Shown piece after piece: positions 14,550-28,699 of a stretch of 64,000 bases of DNA. Each line of letters opens with the position of its first letter. Within the stretch, counting starts at the first letter, position 1. Made by a program: the position numbers and the translations under genes. Below the pieces are notes generated by a model that worked only from the letters and a program-made list of their open reading frames with translations, was not told where the DNA came from and did no database searches. The stretch is from Dolomedes plantarius (taxonomy: Eukaryota > Arthropoda > Arachnida > Araneae > Dolomedidae). The stretch spans positions 55,480,976 through 55,544,975 of the forward strand of contig OU015500.1 of the NCBI GenBank assembly GCA_907164885.2, written 5' to 3'.

Positions 14550-14615
<66 letters not shown>
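14550..14615. repeat. (TA)n microsatellite
   Basis: About 65 bp of uninterrupted TA. Confidence 0.97.
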
Positions 14616-14616
<1 letters not shown>

Positions 14617-15790
14617 CAAGGATTCCTTTATTGTATATAACTAAATAGCCTTCGAGATATTTTGAAGTCGAGAAAATATTCCAAACAGAATTCTCTTATG
14701 AAAATATTACCTAGAAAAATAAATTATACTTAAAGGAACTGAATTTCTTAAATAAATATATTTTTAAATTATGAACCAAAATAATTTTGCAACCTCTTCT
14801 ATGGTTTCAAATTAGAAATATAACATGAAAGAAATCTGATGCAAATGCATCTAATGAATAGCAGATACCGAAAACTAAACACGCTTTACGTTTTGAATCC
14901 AAAATTTCATTAAATAAATTCTAAATTTATAATTTTTTATAAGTATAGTAATCTGTGTATTAAGACATATTTGTGAGAAAATAATTTTTAAATGCCTATG
15001 GAAAAAAAATGTGTCCTTGGACACCCTTAAATGAAAATAATTTTTCTTAATTTCCTTTACGAAGGAAATTTATTGAGTTTTAGTAATTAATGCTATTTAT
15101 AAACTTGTTCTAGATTTTTTATCCTAACATCGTCCAGATTAAATTTTAATGAATATAATTCCAGATATTCATAAAAATTTAATTTAATTTATTTATATAT
15201 TAATTAATTTAAAAATTTAACAATAAATAAATAAATAAATGCTGCATGAGACATCGAGAACAGAAAATCTGAGGCGCAAAATCATTTGAAACAGCAGCAA
15301 ATAATTCTGAAAAACGGACGTAGTAAGGCAAAATCTTCCTCGATTTGATTCTGTGGAGTAGTAATGTGTTATTTATTGCACATTTGCAACCAGTGCATTA
15401 TAACATAATCTTGGTCTTCAAAAATGAAAAAAAATAGACAATAACTTGATATAAGTTCATAAATATACAGTATGTGACCTCGTGCCTTATATTGTATCAC
15501 ATATTGGTGTACTTTGTGTTAGGAACTTTTGAGACATGTTCATATATTTTCAGTAATTTGTTATATCGTGTTCTTATCTGCATTTTCAAAGGAGTTATTT
15601 GTGAGAAAATGAAGTGGAAACGAAGCATAGTTTTAATACATCACATAATGCAAGAAAAATACTCAAAATAAGTATTTCACCTCTCAAAAACAAAAAAGAA
15701 ACAATATCAAAATGCATATAAAAGTTTTTAACTTTTAGCTTACCGAGCCCGTTTTTTCGATTCCCTCTTTAAAAAGGGAAATTAAGGAGG

Positions 15791-15791
<1 letters not shown>
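14616..15791. other. AT-rich region, nothing recognised
   Basis: No gene or element. A TAAA/ATAA-rich stretch lies at about 15220-15240, and a 65-codon open frame (15474-15671) has no recognisable motif. Confidence 0.55.

Positions 15792-15841
<50 letters not shown>
15792..15841. repeat. (TA)n microsatellite
   Basis: About 50 bp of TA; it forms the left edge of an unassigned segment that ends at another TA tract (16469). Confidence 0.97.
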
Positions 15842-15844
<3 letters not shown>

Positions 15845-16466
15845 CGGACACTGGAGCTTCACGCCCGATCGAAATACATCTTAATCCGAAACTTGAGAAC
15901 CATGATGCAGTCGGTGAACCGGTGGCGTAGACATTCATTAATTAAATCCATCAAACAGCAAGATGTTAACACAACAGGCATAAAACACTTCAAATGATCT
16001 TCCTAAACATCTTTATTAAATTTCCTTAAACCTCTCAGCTCCATAATTAATAAAATTACTTCCCAACCCTTCCCAAAAATACGTACCGTCGAGCGGCACG
16101 TCCTATCATTTCCTATCCATCCATGACTCTGGCGATAAATCCTTTGTTCATAGCTTTTAACGAACGCTTAGTGACGCTCATTAGTTATGCGTGATGTCAT
16201 ATCGGATCTTATTGCTAAACTCAGCATTTCCTTTCTCTTCGACACTCAAACCACAGATGCGCCAAGATTATATAATGAAAAGGGGAATTTCCCTCTAGAA
16301 TCTGTGGTTCTTCGGAGATTGAATCAAGCCGACCCATTAATTCCATTTTCACTGCAATACATGCGCCGCTTATTTGAACTCCCAGACTTTTTAATTGTTA
16401 AATCCTATATTTTAATAACTAAAATCCCATTTTAAAGTCGCGTGATCGCCCCCCATATTTAAGCCT

Positions 16467-16468
<2 letters not shown>
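15842..16468. other. unassigned segment between two (TA)n tracts
   Basis: A 627-bp block of more balanced composition than the neighbourhood, containing several CpG (for example ACCGTCGAGCGGCACG near 16084). It is bounded on both sides by TA microsatellites, like several transposons in this window, so it may be an unrecognised element. No terminal repeats or coding motif were found. Confidence 0.35.

Positions 16469-16498
<30 letters not shown>
16469..16498. repeat. (TA)n microsatellite
   Basis: About 30 bp of TA directly abutting the 5' LTR of the gypsy element. Confidence 0.97.
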
Positions 16499-16501
<3 letters not shown>

Positions 16502-16719
16502 GAAATTCAATCCCATCTCCATCTCCAAACGTTACGCGGCGCTACTGTCTGTGTGACGTCAGTGCGTACGCCAGCATGATGTATTCCCGCCTTATCAGAC
16601 GATCGCTGCACTCCGAGATGGGAAGACGTCCCTCTCGAGCTGTTTATTTTAATTTTTCTAATATTTAACTAATAAAGGATGTTTATATCCAATGCTGCTG
16701 TGGTCGTTCCCTCCCCACA
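16499..16719 (+). repeat. 5' LTR of gypsy element
   Basis: Begins TGGGAAATTCAATCCC and ends TTCCCTCCCCACA, so it has the TG...CA form with short inverted termini. AATAAA at 16671-16676 is a possible polyadenylation signal. It differs from the 3' LTR at three sites (within CTGCACTCC, GATGGGA and TGTGGTCG). The true start could be further 5' and lost into the TA tract; see findings. Confidence 0.93.
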
Positions 16720-16721
16720 TT

Positions 16722-16734
16722 TGGGGGTTCGGCC
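16722..16734 (+). promoter_or_regulatory. candidate primer binding site
   Basis: TGGGGGTTCGGCC lies 2 bp after the 5' LTR. It starts with TGG, complementary to a tRNA CCA end, and it sits where minus-strand synthesis is primed. The tRNA species is not identified. Confidence 0.6.
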
Positions 16735-17306
16735 TTTCCTTCCCTTTCCCTGCGTGAATTGTTCCCCCTAGACCCGTTTTCCGTTTAAAAAAGAAGTATC
16801 ATCCCAGCAGACGGCTGTGGACAATTTTTTTTCTAAATTTAGTAGTGGCTGACGCGCCAATTGCAGCAGACGAGCTGCTCTCACCAAGGATATTTATTTT
16901 GATCTACTAAAAATTCTACGAGAAGACCTGTAAGAAACCAACGAATCTACAATCCTTTGCCGCTGACGTTCCAAACCGAAATCGAAATTGAAAACTGCTG
17001 CTGTGCTGAACTGTGTAATCATCAAGAACTTAGTGCAATTCCCACACTACTGGATATAGTGCCATTCTACTGGATAATGTGATTTTGGATAGTGACATTC
17101 ACCTATATAAAAAAATAACTGGACTTTCGTAGACTATTCTTCCTAATCTCATTGGATACCCTTCGAGCCACAAGGAATGTTCCCTTAAGCGGGATAGGCC
17201 CCATTTTTATTTGTTTTCCCTTTAGTTTGTGTTTCAAAATTTTGTAATTTCTTAAGTTTAAAATTTTTCCCCTCAGTTGTGTTATTAATTTTTTTCAATT
17301 TTCATT

Positions 17307-18690
17307 ATGGCCCTAACCTTAGGCGATATCCCTCTCATTGCTAACTCCCTCACATACAGAACAACCCAAAACGTAAATTTATTCAATAAAGTACTCGGTT
17401 ATACCGAATTCGACCGCTCATCGCGAAAAAAAATGCATCAATTTTCCTCATTCCCCTCAGAATTCGATGTCGCGTAACATAAAGAATGCTTAATGAAGGA
17501 TCTTTCACTCGCCGATTTTATTTCTGTTGCTAATTTATTACATTTAGATAATGTCAGTACTAACAAAATTGAGTTATGCGATAATATTCTTTATACCCTC
17601 TCCAATTTATCAAAATTCCAAAATTCTCTGGATACGAGTTTTTTATGCGACGCTGTAAACGCAATTACCCTTCCTTCCGAGTCTCCCGCAAGTGATTCAA
17701 ATGTAGGTCAAAGTACTTCCGGCCATTTACAACGCTTTCCCAGACGCTTTTCTTCATCAGCCAGACATCCAGAATAAACAACTGTGGCTTGACGCCTCTC
17801 TTAGCAGAAATAATGTTTTGATAAACAATAATGTTTTGATTCCCGATTCTATGAGTTCTCACTTCTGGTTGTTGTTGAGACACCTTTCAACCTCCTGTCG
17901 CCAGTTCACAGGCAATAATTTATATTCCGTCCACAATTTTTTTGCCGACGTGGAGGATAATTTTAATTTATTTCCCGCTATCAGTGATCAACAAAAATTG
18001 GTTTTTACCAAACGCCTCATTACAGGACCTGCTAAAACTTTTTTGTTTCTCAAAGAAATCTGAATCCGTATGATTCATTCAAGACCGCGTTAATAAATGA
18101 ATTTTCTGATAGAATCACATCCATTGAAATTCATAGACAACTCGAAAGACGTCACATACGTTCTAATGAAAGTTTAATACAGTATTTTATAGTGATGCGT
18201 GAAATTGCAAACCGTACTACTAATACTATTGATGAATGTTCCGTCATTCAGTATACTATACAAGGAATACAGGGTACCCCATCAGAGAAAATTATTCTTT
18301 ACGGTGCAAAATCTTACACCGAATTCAAAGAAAAACTCCGAACATACGAAACCATAGTTAGTCAAAAGACCATAATTGGTTCGAATTTTCGACGTGTCGT
18401 CGATGGTCAAAGACGCGACACGGAACCAAACACTTCACCACAAAGACGTGACTCAAAATTTACTGTTGCTAGCTCAGCAAAATCTCATCAACGCTGTTTT
18501 AATTGTAATGCAATTGGACATAGCTCAAAGACGTGCCCTAGTCGTTCTCTTGGCCCTCGTTGCCATTCTTGTAATTTATTTGGACATAAGTCCGCGGACT
18601 GCCGCCGTATACCTCAAATTGAAAGCTCTGCGACGCATGACGGTGTCAACACGGTGCATGTTGTTACTTCTCCCAATAATATATACAAAA
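17307..18690 (+). pseudogene. gag: gypsy gag, broken
   Basis: The likely start is the ATG at 17307, about 590 bp after the 5' LTR. The product would be the capsid/nucleocapsid polyprotein. The N-terminal and capsid parts run to about 18450; the nucleocapsid has two CX2CX4HX4C zinc knuckles at about 18494-18600 (CFNCNAIGHSSKTC and CHSCNLFGHKSADC), which in this family bind the genomic RNA. Breaks seen: an in-frame TAA at 17475-17477, a frame change before about 17770, and a return to the first frame at about 18060. A 14-bp AATAATGTTTTGAT block is duplicated at 17806-17838. The frame runs on without a stop into protease, so gag and pol may have been one long frame. Confidence 0.88.
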
Positions 18691-21689
18691 CGGTTGTTAT
18701 TTTTGATAATACATTTTCGGGATTAGTGGATACAGGCAGTCATTCGACACTTCTTAAACATTCCGCGTGGATTTAAACTAGGATCACCATCGTTGACGAA
18801 TAGCACTACTATGCTAACTGGTTTCGGTTTTTCAAAAACTAAAGTCATTGGTTCTTTTGCTTCCGAAATTAAAATAGATGATCAAATTTTTCCAGTGAAT
18901 ATCTCCGTTGTTCCAAATAATTGTACGACTTTCGATCTCATACTAGATTGCTTTGTAATCCAACAGGCGAATTTGACTATTACACCTAACGGTGCTATGC
19001 TTTCAAAAAATTCAAAACCTGATGATCCTGCCTCACATGACGATTTTGTAATGACAATTTCAGCCGATCCTCCTTCTTTTGATATTGGTCCTAACGTTTC
19101 TCGCCAAACCCGTAGTGACGTTGAACAGCAATTGTTAGCCTGCAAACTTAACAAAACGAAAACTGCAAACATCGAACTTGATATAACGCTTACTGACGAT
19201 AAGCCAATTTTCCATACACCCCGACCATTTGCAGAACGTGATATAGTGGATGCTCAAATTGAAGAATGGTTAACAAATGGAATTTTAGAACCATGTTCTT
19301 CCCCGTACGCTAGTCAAGTCGTTGTCGTTCGTAAAAAGAACGGTCAGCCGAGAGTTTGCATAGACTATAGGCAGTTAAATCGTAAGTTAGTTAAGGATCA
19401 CTGCCCTTTACCTTTGATCGACGATATTTTGGATGGTCTCCAAAATGCCAACATATTCAGTACACTCGATTTGCGTAATGGATTTTTTCACGTCCCCGTA
19501 AACGAAATATGTCGTCGTTACACTAGTTTCGTGACGCATTCAGGCCAATTTCAATTCCGATATATGCCATTTGGATAAAGCTCTTGTCCTTCTGTTTTCA
19601 TGCGATACATAAATGCCGTTTTTCGTGACCTTATTGCCAAAGGTATTGTACTCCCATACATGGATGATCTCATCATTCCAGCGAATAATGAGTCTGAAGC
19701 TCTTGAACGTCTGAACACTGTTTTAATTGTAGCTCGTGATTATGGACTTGACATAAACTTTAATAAGTGCCAATTTCTGTATAACAAAATTGAATTTCCA
19801 GGCCACATTGTGAAGCACGGAAAACTGTTCCCCTCCTCCTCCAAAACTAAAGCCGTTCTTAATTATCCTGATCCCAAAAACACAAAAGATGTCCAACGTT
19901 TTTTAGGTCTTACTGGATATTTTCGTAAATTTCTTCCCTCTTATTCTACCATAGCAAAACCCCTTAGTGATCTGCTTCGTAAGGACACCCCATTTCAATT
20001 TCAGACTGATGAGAAAGCCGCATTTCAAAAATTAAAAAATCTCCTTTCCCAACAGCCCGTTTTAGTATTTTTAACCAAAAGAGTCCTATTGAAATTCACA
20101 CTGACGCATCAATTGATGGCTTGGGGGCAGTCCTGCTACAAAAATCCAAGGAAGATAATTGTTTCCACCCCGTCTACTACATATCCAAGAAGACGTCGGA
20201 CAACGAACGCAAATATACAAGCTACGAACTTGAAGTTCTCGCCATTGTGGAAGCACTTAAAAAATTCCGTATCTACGTTCTTGGTTCACATTTTAAAATA
20301 GTTACTGACTGCAATGCATTTGTGAAGACCCTAAGTAAAAAAGAACTTAACTCACGTATAGCACGATGGGCATTGTATCTTCAAGACTTTGACTACGAAA
20401 TCGAACACCGTACCGGTTCAAAAATGGCTCACGTTGATGCCCTTAGTACAAGCCCATGTTGCATGATTATTCAGGACAGTGTTCTTATACAACTTCTTAA
20501 AGCGCAACAGTCAGACGAACATATCGAAACTATAAAAAAACTTCTTTCAACCGCACCATATGACGACTATATAGTTAAAAATAATCTGCTATATAAAACT
20601 ATTCAAGGAACTGATTTACTTGTAGTGCCCGAAGGTATGCAGGCGAACATAATTCAGGCAGCTCACGAACGAGGCCACTTCGCAGTACTACGTACTCAAG
20701 AACTGTTGCAAAAAGAATTTTTTATCCCGAACTTGAAATAGAAATTACAGCGATGCATCAATAACTGTGTCACATGCATCCTCAATAATAGAAAACGTGG
20801 AAACGAGATGGAATGCTGCATCCCATCGAAAAAGACGACACACCCCTGCACACGTACCATATTGACCATCTAGGCCCACTTGCCAGTACATCTAAGCGTT
20901 ACAAGCACATTTTTTGCAGTTATTGACTCCTTTACTAAATTTGTGTGGTTATACCCAACCCGGTCTACAGACGCCGCTGAAGTAATCAATAGGTTGGAAA
21001 CCCAAAGAGCCGTCTCGGATCCGTCCCGGATAATTTCAGATAGAGTTACCGCGTTTATGTCTACTGCATTTCAAGAGTATTGTGAAAAACACAATATACG
21101 TCACATTGCTGTTACTGCTGGACTTCCCAGATCGAACGGTCATGTTGAACGTGTCAACTCCGTCATCATCTCCGTACTTTCTAAACTCTCTATCGAAAAC
21201 CCGGAAAAATGGTATTCCCATGTTCTAGCCGTTCAACAAATCATCAACTCCACCTTCCAACGTAGTATCAATTCCACTCCATTCGAAATTCTTTTTGGGA
21301 CAAAAATGCATTCTCCCCATGACGTCAAAATTGTTGATATGATCAACGAGGAAATAAAATCTACATTTCTCCAAAAACGTGATGATCTCCGTAACGACGC
21401 TAAACGACAAATATGCAAGGTTCAAGAAGAAAATCTTCGTACTTACAATCTGAGACGCAAACAAGCTCACCCCTTCCAACTCGTCGACCTTGTAGCAATC
21501 AAGCGTACCCAGTTTGGTCCTGGTCTCAAACTCAAACAAAAATTTCTTGGACCATATAAAATTACAAAAGTAAAACCAAACAACACTTATGATGTTGAAA
21601 AGTGTGCATTCTTCGACGGACCAGTGAAAACATCCACTTGTGCAGAATATCTGAAACCTTGGTCCAACACCATTGAGCATATAACTTAA
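18691..21689 (+). pseudogene. pol: gypsy pol (protease, RT, RNase H, integrase), broken
   Basis: Domains are in the Ty3/gypsy order. Protease: VDTGS at about 18725-18740. Reverse transcriptase: PYASQVVVVRKKNG and CIDYRQLN near 19300-19380, FSTLDLRNGF near 19460, MPFG at 19567 and the catalytic YMDD at 19657-19668. RNase H: a HTDAS-type start near 20095 and TDCNAF near 20305. Integrase: an HHCC zinc region at about 20660-20785, then core acidic residues in the DHLGPL-type stretch near 20862 (other frame), SDRVTAF near 21037 and GHVERVN near 21140. Breaks: a frame change just before 18793, TAA at 19576, a frame change in a T-run near 20070, TAG at 20739-20741, and two compensating frame changes between about 20815 and 20915, the second in a T6 run. 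The end at 21689 is the natural stop. Confidence 0.93.
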
Positions 21690-22001
21690 TATTCTTATTC
21701 AACTGAACTTACTTTTTTTTTACAATTGACAATTGACTCTCAAGAACATTATTTTTTTTCTCACGTTCATAATTTTCCATTTTTTTCTTGTCATCACTAA
21801 TATTGTTTTTTCTTTTAGTTATTTCGTATTTGCTGTTTCTTTTTTTTTTGCCAGTTTATTTCCAGCCAACTATGGTATTGTATCACTATTTTCATTTTTT
21901 CCATTTTATATTTTGCATTTTTACTGTTATTTTATATTTGTTTTAACTGTGTTCTAATGTTTTTGATAAATTTTTGCTGTGTACCTTAAGGCGAGGTCAC
22001 C
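21690..22001 (+). other. 3' non-coding region of gypsy element
   Basis: T-rich on the + strand, without an env-like frame. It ends with AAGGCGAGGTCACC, which may contain the polypurine tract (AAGGCGAGG at 21987-21995) if the real LTR starts at 22002. Confidence 0.6.
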
Positions 22002-22024
22002 TGTCCGGTCATGATGGCCGAATA

Positions 22025-23527
<1,503 letters not shown>

Positions 23528-23583
23528 TTATATATCTACATCTATATCTATATCTATATCTATATCTATGTTGTATATATATA
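23528..23583. repeat. (TATC/TA)n microsatellite
   Basis: TATCTA hexamers, then TA, ending at the left edge of a mariner derivative. Confidence 0.95.
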
Positions 23584-24610
<1,027 letters not shown>

Positions 24611-25457
24611 TAAGTAAGAATTTATTAAGATCAAATGTACTAGCCAAAACAGAAGATTATGTAATAAGCGTAGTTGTAACTTTCTCAAGTGTCAGTCCAA
24701 CTTGGAACTCGGTAATTCGTCACAAATATACAGTTACTGCAAAAGTTTGTTTAAAGACACGTTCCGGCAACGATGTTTTAGAAAAAGGTTTTGAAGCATC
24801 AAAAAATGTTTCACTATATAGCCTTATCCTTGACAGTTTTCTAATATTACAATAAAAGTGGCAATATACCTTTCAGTTTAAAAATCTAAATTACATATTT
24901 AAATACTAACAAATCATTATATACAAAATTAAATGTAATGAACATTATATACAAAATTAAATGTAGATACGTACTACTCTAATGCGAAAGTAAGCTTTCT
25001 GGTAAATTATTGCTTATATACATGGTATTTCAACAAAGAGGAAAATTCTCATTCAGAAATAAAACGTGAGAAATAAACTGTTAAGAAATGATCACGGGAA
25101 AGCAATCATTCAAAGCAATGAATTGTAAAGAAACATTTAACTTCTTACGCAGCCTAATGTAATGAGGAACCATTTGGTGAAAATTTAATCATCCACTTCC
25201 GTTTGTCAGACTTAAGCACGTTATCCAATTGTAGACTGTAAATGATTCGAAAGAATTATTCGTCAAAAGAGTCATTTTTCAGCTGGATCTCTCTCCGTGT
25301 GAATGTGCATTTCTTAAATAAAAAATAATTTTCATAATTCAAATGAGCTTCCCATTTTTCAAAAGTTTATTCCTCTAAAGTTTAGTGTTTAAAATATTTT
25401 CTTAGTCATTTCTGAGGTTCTTTGTTGTCTGATTCTCTCTCTCTCTCTCTCTCATAT

Positions 25458-25512
<55 letters not shown>

Positions 25513-26513
25513 CTTACATTAGCTGTAATTCAAATAAACCTTAGTCCAAGACGAATATGTGTCAGTCATGGAGTCATGGTTAAATTTATGCAATGTTACA
25601 TGTCTTATCAACATTTTCAGCATTCGATATCTGGCGTGGGCATACAATTTGCATACGAGTTAACTAATTTTCATAGTTAACTATTTTTCATTTGCTTTGT
25701 CAGCTATAAAATGTATTCTCAATTCCATAGTATATAAAATAATTTTGTTTGTGAAACTCTATTCTCATCATGGAACTGCGGTACTAAACGATGCTAAAGA
25801 GCTTATTAATTAAATTTACAATCAACTATTTTATGATTATGCATGTGATATTATTGCAGTCCTCTGTTGTCCCATTAAAATTATCCTACTCTTTCATTAC
25901 TTCGATAATAAGTAGTTTTGTATGCAAAATAAAAGCCTTTAAGGGAATTATGGCCGCTGTTACGGATGTTAAAAATTTTATACGGGAGGTATCCAAACAG
26001 ATATATCCTATGAATGAGAGATGGCCTGATAAAAATGACATTGATAAAATAAAAATATCTACAATGTCTAGAATATAAGCTGTTGTGTGCCCTTGCCTTA
26101 GTTAGAGTTATTCAAAGCCTGCCCAAACCAAATTCACCACGTTTACGGGAGGACAGGTCTAGTTGGCAGAAACGACAGCTTGGAGGTGTCTCAGAAATAT
26201 GACTGGCCGATGAGGAATTTTTAACACAATCAATTCGGCGCGTTTCTCAGAAAGGATTAAAAAAATCATGTCCTAGAAGACAGAAGAAGAGAATTCTCTA
26301 TTTTTGGACACAGGAGTAAAAATGAAAAGCTTGAGGTTGACAGAATTCAGATAAAAGACAAAAAAATAAGTTCATCGCCTAGAAAACAGAAGAAGGGAAA
26401 ACTCCATAACTGGACACGAGAGTAAACATGAAAAGCATGCAGTTGACTGTATCCAGATTGAGGAACAGAGGAAATGACATTACATAGAATAATTAATTTT
26501 TAAGTGATTTCTC
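24611..26513. other. AT-rich region, no gene supported
   Basis: A 23-bp block (beginning CATTATATACAAAATT) is directly repeated at about 24914 and 24943. A compound (CT)n-(TA)n microsatellite lies at 25433-25510. An open frame at 25791-26078 (95 codons) has no recognisable motif. The stretch 26100-26460 has two related blocks (GAAGAGAATTCTC...GGACAC.GGAGTAAA.ATGAAAAGC near 26285 and 26394), an old short duplication. Confidence 0.5.
25433..25510. repeat. compound microsatellite (CT)n then (TA)n
   Basis: CT repeat to about 25453, a short spacer, then TA. Confidence 0.95.
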
Positions 26514-26570
26514 GTGGTGAATATTGTCTTAATTATTCGGCATGAATAATTAAGACAATATTAACCACGA
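26514..26570. repeat. short strong hairpin
   Basis: CGTGGT.AATATTGTCTTAATTATTC pairs with GAATAATTAAGACAATATT..ACCACG around a loop of about 5 bp (GGCAT). About 25 bp of stem with one or two mismatches. Confidence 0.92.
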
Positions 26571-26581
26571 TAAAACTGCAT

Positions 26582-26639
26582 AGGAGGATTATCACCATAT
26601 TAGATAGGAGGAACTGATAGGAGGATTATCACCATATTA
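26582..26639 (+). repeat. direct repeat of 21 bp, 2 copies
   Basis: AGGAGGATTATCACCATATTA type block at 26582 and again at 26619. Confidence 0.92.
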
Positions 26640-26849
26640 TAAAAAAATATTATATATATTCTTATCACTCTTATATCTACTACACCAAATGTGTCTTTTA
26701 TTGCTCTCACTTACTGAAAAAATTTCCATAATCGTTGCTGATAGAATCTGTTTATTCGTATAAAGTTTATTTGAACCGAGATATGAGTCTTAGGTAGTGT
26801 GATTTCTAAAAAGGTTAACAAAAATGCCTTTTTTTATTTAGTTTTCACT

Positions 26850-27360
26850 GTATAATTACATTTGAGAACATATAATCCTCTAATATTTGTGCTGTTAATG
26901 TAATAAGTAAACAAACGTTTTCAAGAATATAAGTGACTCATTAATTTTCAATATCTCTTATCTTAATATTTTGCTATTGAAAAAAGTTAACATATCTGCA
27001 ATATATTCTCTAATCATTTTGCAGTTTAAGGCAATATTTTTACCCTGTCGTAACTTATCGATTATAATCCTATCGCAATCTTAACCTTTCCCAAAACATT
27101 CCCAAAATAATTTTTGTTTAGTTATTTTTGGGTAAGTAAATTTGAGAGCAGATAATACTCTAATGTGTATGCTTTAATGTAAATAATAAATAAATGTTTT
27201 CGAGTATACGAATGATCCAGAAATTAAATATTTTAAGTTATCTTAACATTTTCGTCCTCAAAAATATTTCGTCCTCAATATATTTGCAGTGTATTTACCA
27301 ATCTTTTTGGATTTTAACACAGCTAAATATGTTTGTGCCCAAAATCACATTTGCAATATA
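26850..27360. repeat. old, diverged tandem repeats interrupted by a Tc1-like element
   Basis: GAGAACATATAATCCTCTAA near 26862 recurs as GAGAGCAGATAATACTCTAA near 27147, each followed by related text (TAAACAAACGTTTTCAAGAA and TAAATAAATGTTTTCGAGTA). A second, shorter unit (TTTGCA.TGTA.TT...TTTGGATT.TAACA..GCTTAA type) appears near 27287, at 27352 continuing at 28572, and near 28620. The Tc1-like element entered one unit at a TA. Confidence 0.65.
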
Positions 27361-28571
27361 CACTGAAGTGCCACTGAATTAGGGATACCTACCTAGTAAC
27401 GCGTTGGGCCTCCTCTGGCCTTGATAACGGCTGCCACACAACGAGGCATAGATTCAACAAGTTTCTGGAAACGTTCCACGGGAATGGATTGCCAAATATT
27501 GGCTAAAGCTGTCCATAATTCAGTAAGGTGCTTTGGTGTTGTGTGATGGCCTTTCACGCCTTGTTCCAAAACATCCCAAAGATGCTCAATAGGATTTAAG
27601 TCTGGGCTTCTAGGTGGCCCATTCATGACAGAGAAGTCAGAGGAATGCTCATTCAACCAGCCAGTAGACAACCGGGACTTGTGAGAGGTACAGTTGGCTT
27701 GCTGGAAAATTCCATTACCGTGCGGATAACAGAACAGCATAAACGGATGGAGGTGATCACCCAACTACTCTACGTACCGAATTGCATTGAGGGAGATTGG
27801 TACACGCACCAAAGATCCTGAACTGTGCCACAAAAAACACCCCAGACCTTGATTGAGCCACCATGCCCTTGTACAGTTCCAGCCAGGCATGCAGAATCCA
27901 TGGCTTCATGAGCCTGACGCCATATTCTCAGCCTTCCGTCGGCGTTAAGTAGTCGGAATCGAGACTCAGTACTCCATGCTACTCGTTTCCAGTCCTCTAC
28001 ACTCCAGTCTCTGCTCTCTTGCCCAGGCAAGACGTGCAGCCCGATGGCGAGTATAGAGCAATGGTACTCTCGTAGGTCGACGGCTCCCGAAACCCATACG
28101 GTGAAGCGAACGTTGCACAGTCCGTTTACTGACTGTACGACTGGCACCGTCATTAAACTGGGTGGTAATTTGAGCTAATGTTTGGCTTCGCTGGCTACGT
28201 ACAATACGCCGGAGCCGTCAACGCACTGTCAAGGCTAATTGTCCTTTGCAGTTTGCCAGATCGCTATTTTTTTTCCATCATCCTTGTATTCTTGGTATAC
28301 TCTTGACACTGTCGACCTTGAAAATCCTAGCTGTCTGACGATTTCGGAAATTGAATTAGCCCATGCGTCGCGCACCTACGATTTGTCCACGATCGAAGGC
28401 GTCTAAATCAGGCAGTTTACCCATACTGGCAATTCCAACAACTAATTCAGAACAACCACAGTACGCGCTATATATGCAGTTACTACAGCGCCCTCATTTG
28501 CGCATACATGATGCGCAGCGTTACACAATTTGCATAGGCTTTGCTATCCCTAATTCAGTGGCACTTCAGTG
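27361..28571 (-). mobile_element. Tc1-like DNA transposon, decayed
   Basis: The terminal inverted repeats are at least 27 bp and essentially identical at both ends (CACTGAAGTGCCACTGAATT and onward to GGGATA). TA lies on both sides (27359-27360, 28572-28573). The length of 1211 bp is normal for a compact Tc1 element. It carries one transposase gene on the minus strand, almost filling the element. The well-preserved TIRs contrast with the broken gene. Confidence 0.95.
27393..28424 (-). pseudogene. Tc1-like transposase (DD34E family), inactivated
   Basis: The start is the ATG at 28422-28424; the first part is a helix-turn-helix domain (DLDAFDRGQIVGARRMG, then ISEIVRQLGFSRSTVSRVYQ after a frame change). 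The DDE nuclease follows. The first catalytic Asp in the usual WSDESRF motif is Thr (WSTESRF). The second, in the usual QDN motif, is Ala (FQQANCTSH). The third acidic residue, in SPDLNPIEHLW, is kept. Frame changes occur near 28370, in the linker near 28155-28260 and at about 27767. Family length is about 340 residues, which matches the span. With two of three catalytic residues lost it cannot be active. Confidence 0.93.
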
Positions 28572-28699
28572 TATTTTCTAATCTGTTGGATTTTTACAAA
28601 GCTTAATATTTCTGAAGAGATTTGCAATGTAATTTCAAATCTCTTTGGATTGTAACAAAGCTTAAGCTCTGAATCATATTGCAACTCTTAAAAACCTTT

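Noticed and set aside
21036..21680. Minus-strand open frames, up to 151 codons, opposite the gypsy integrase
   Set aside because: Shadows of the real coding strand.
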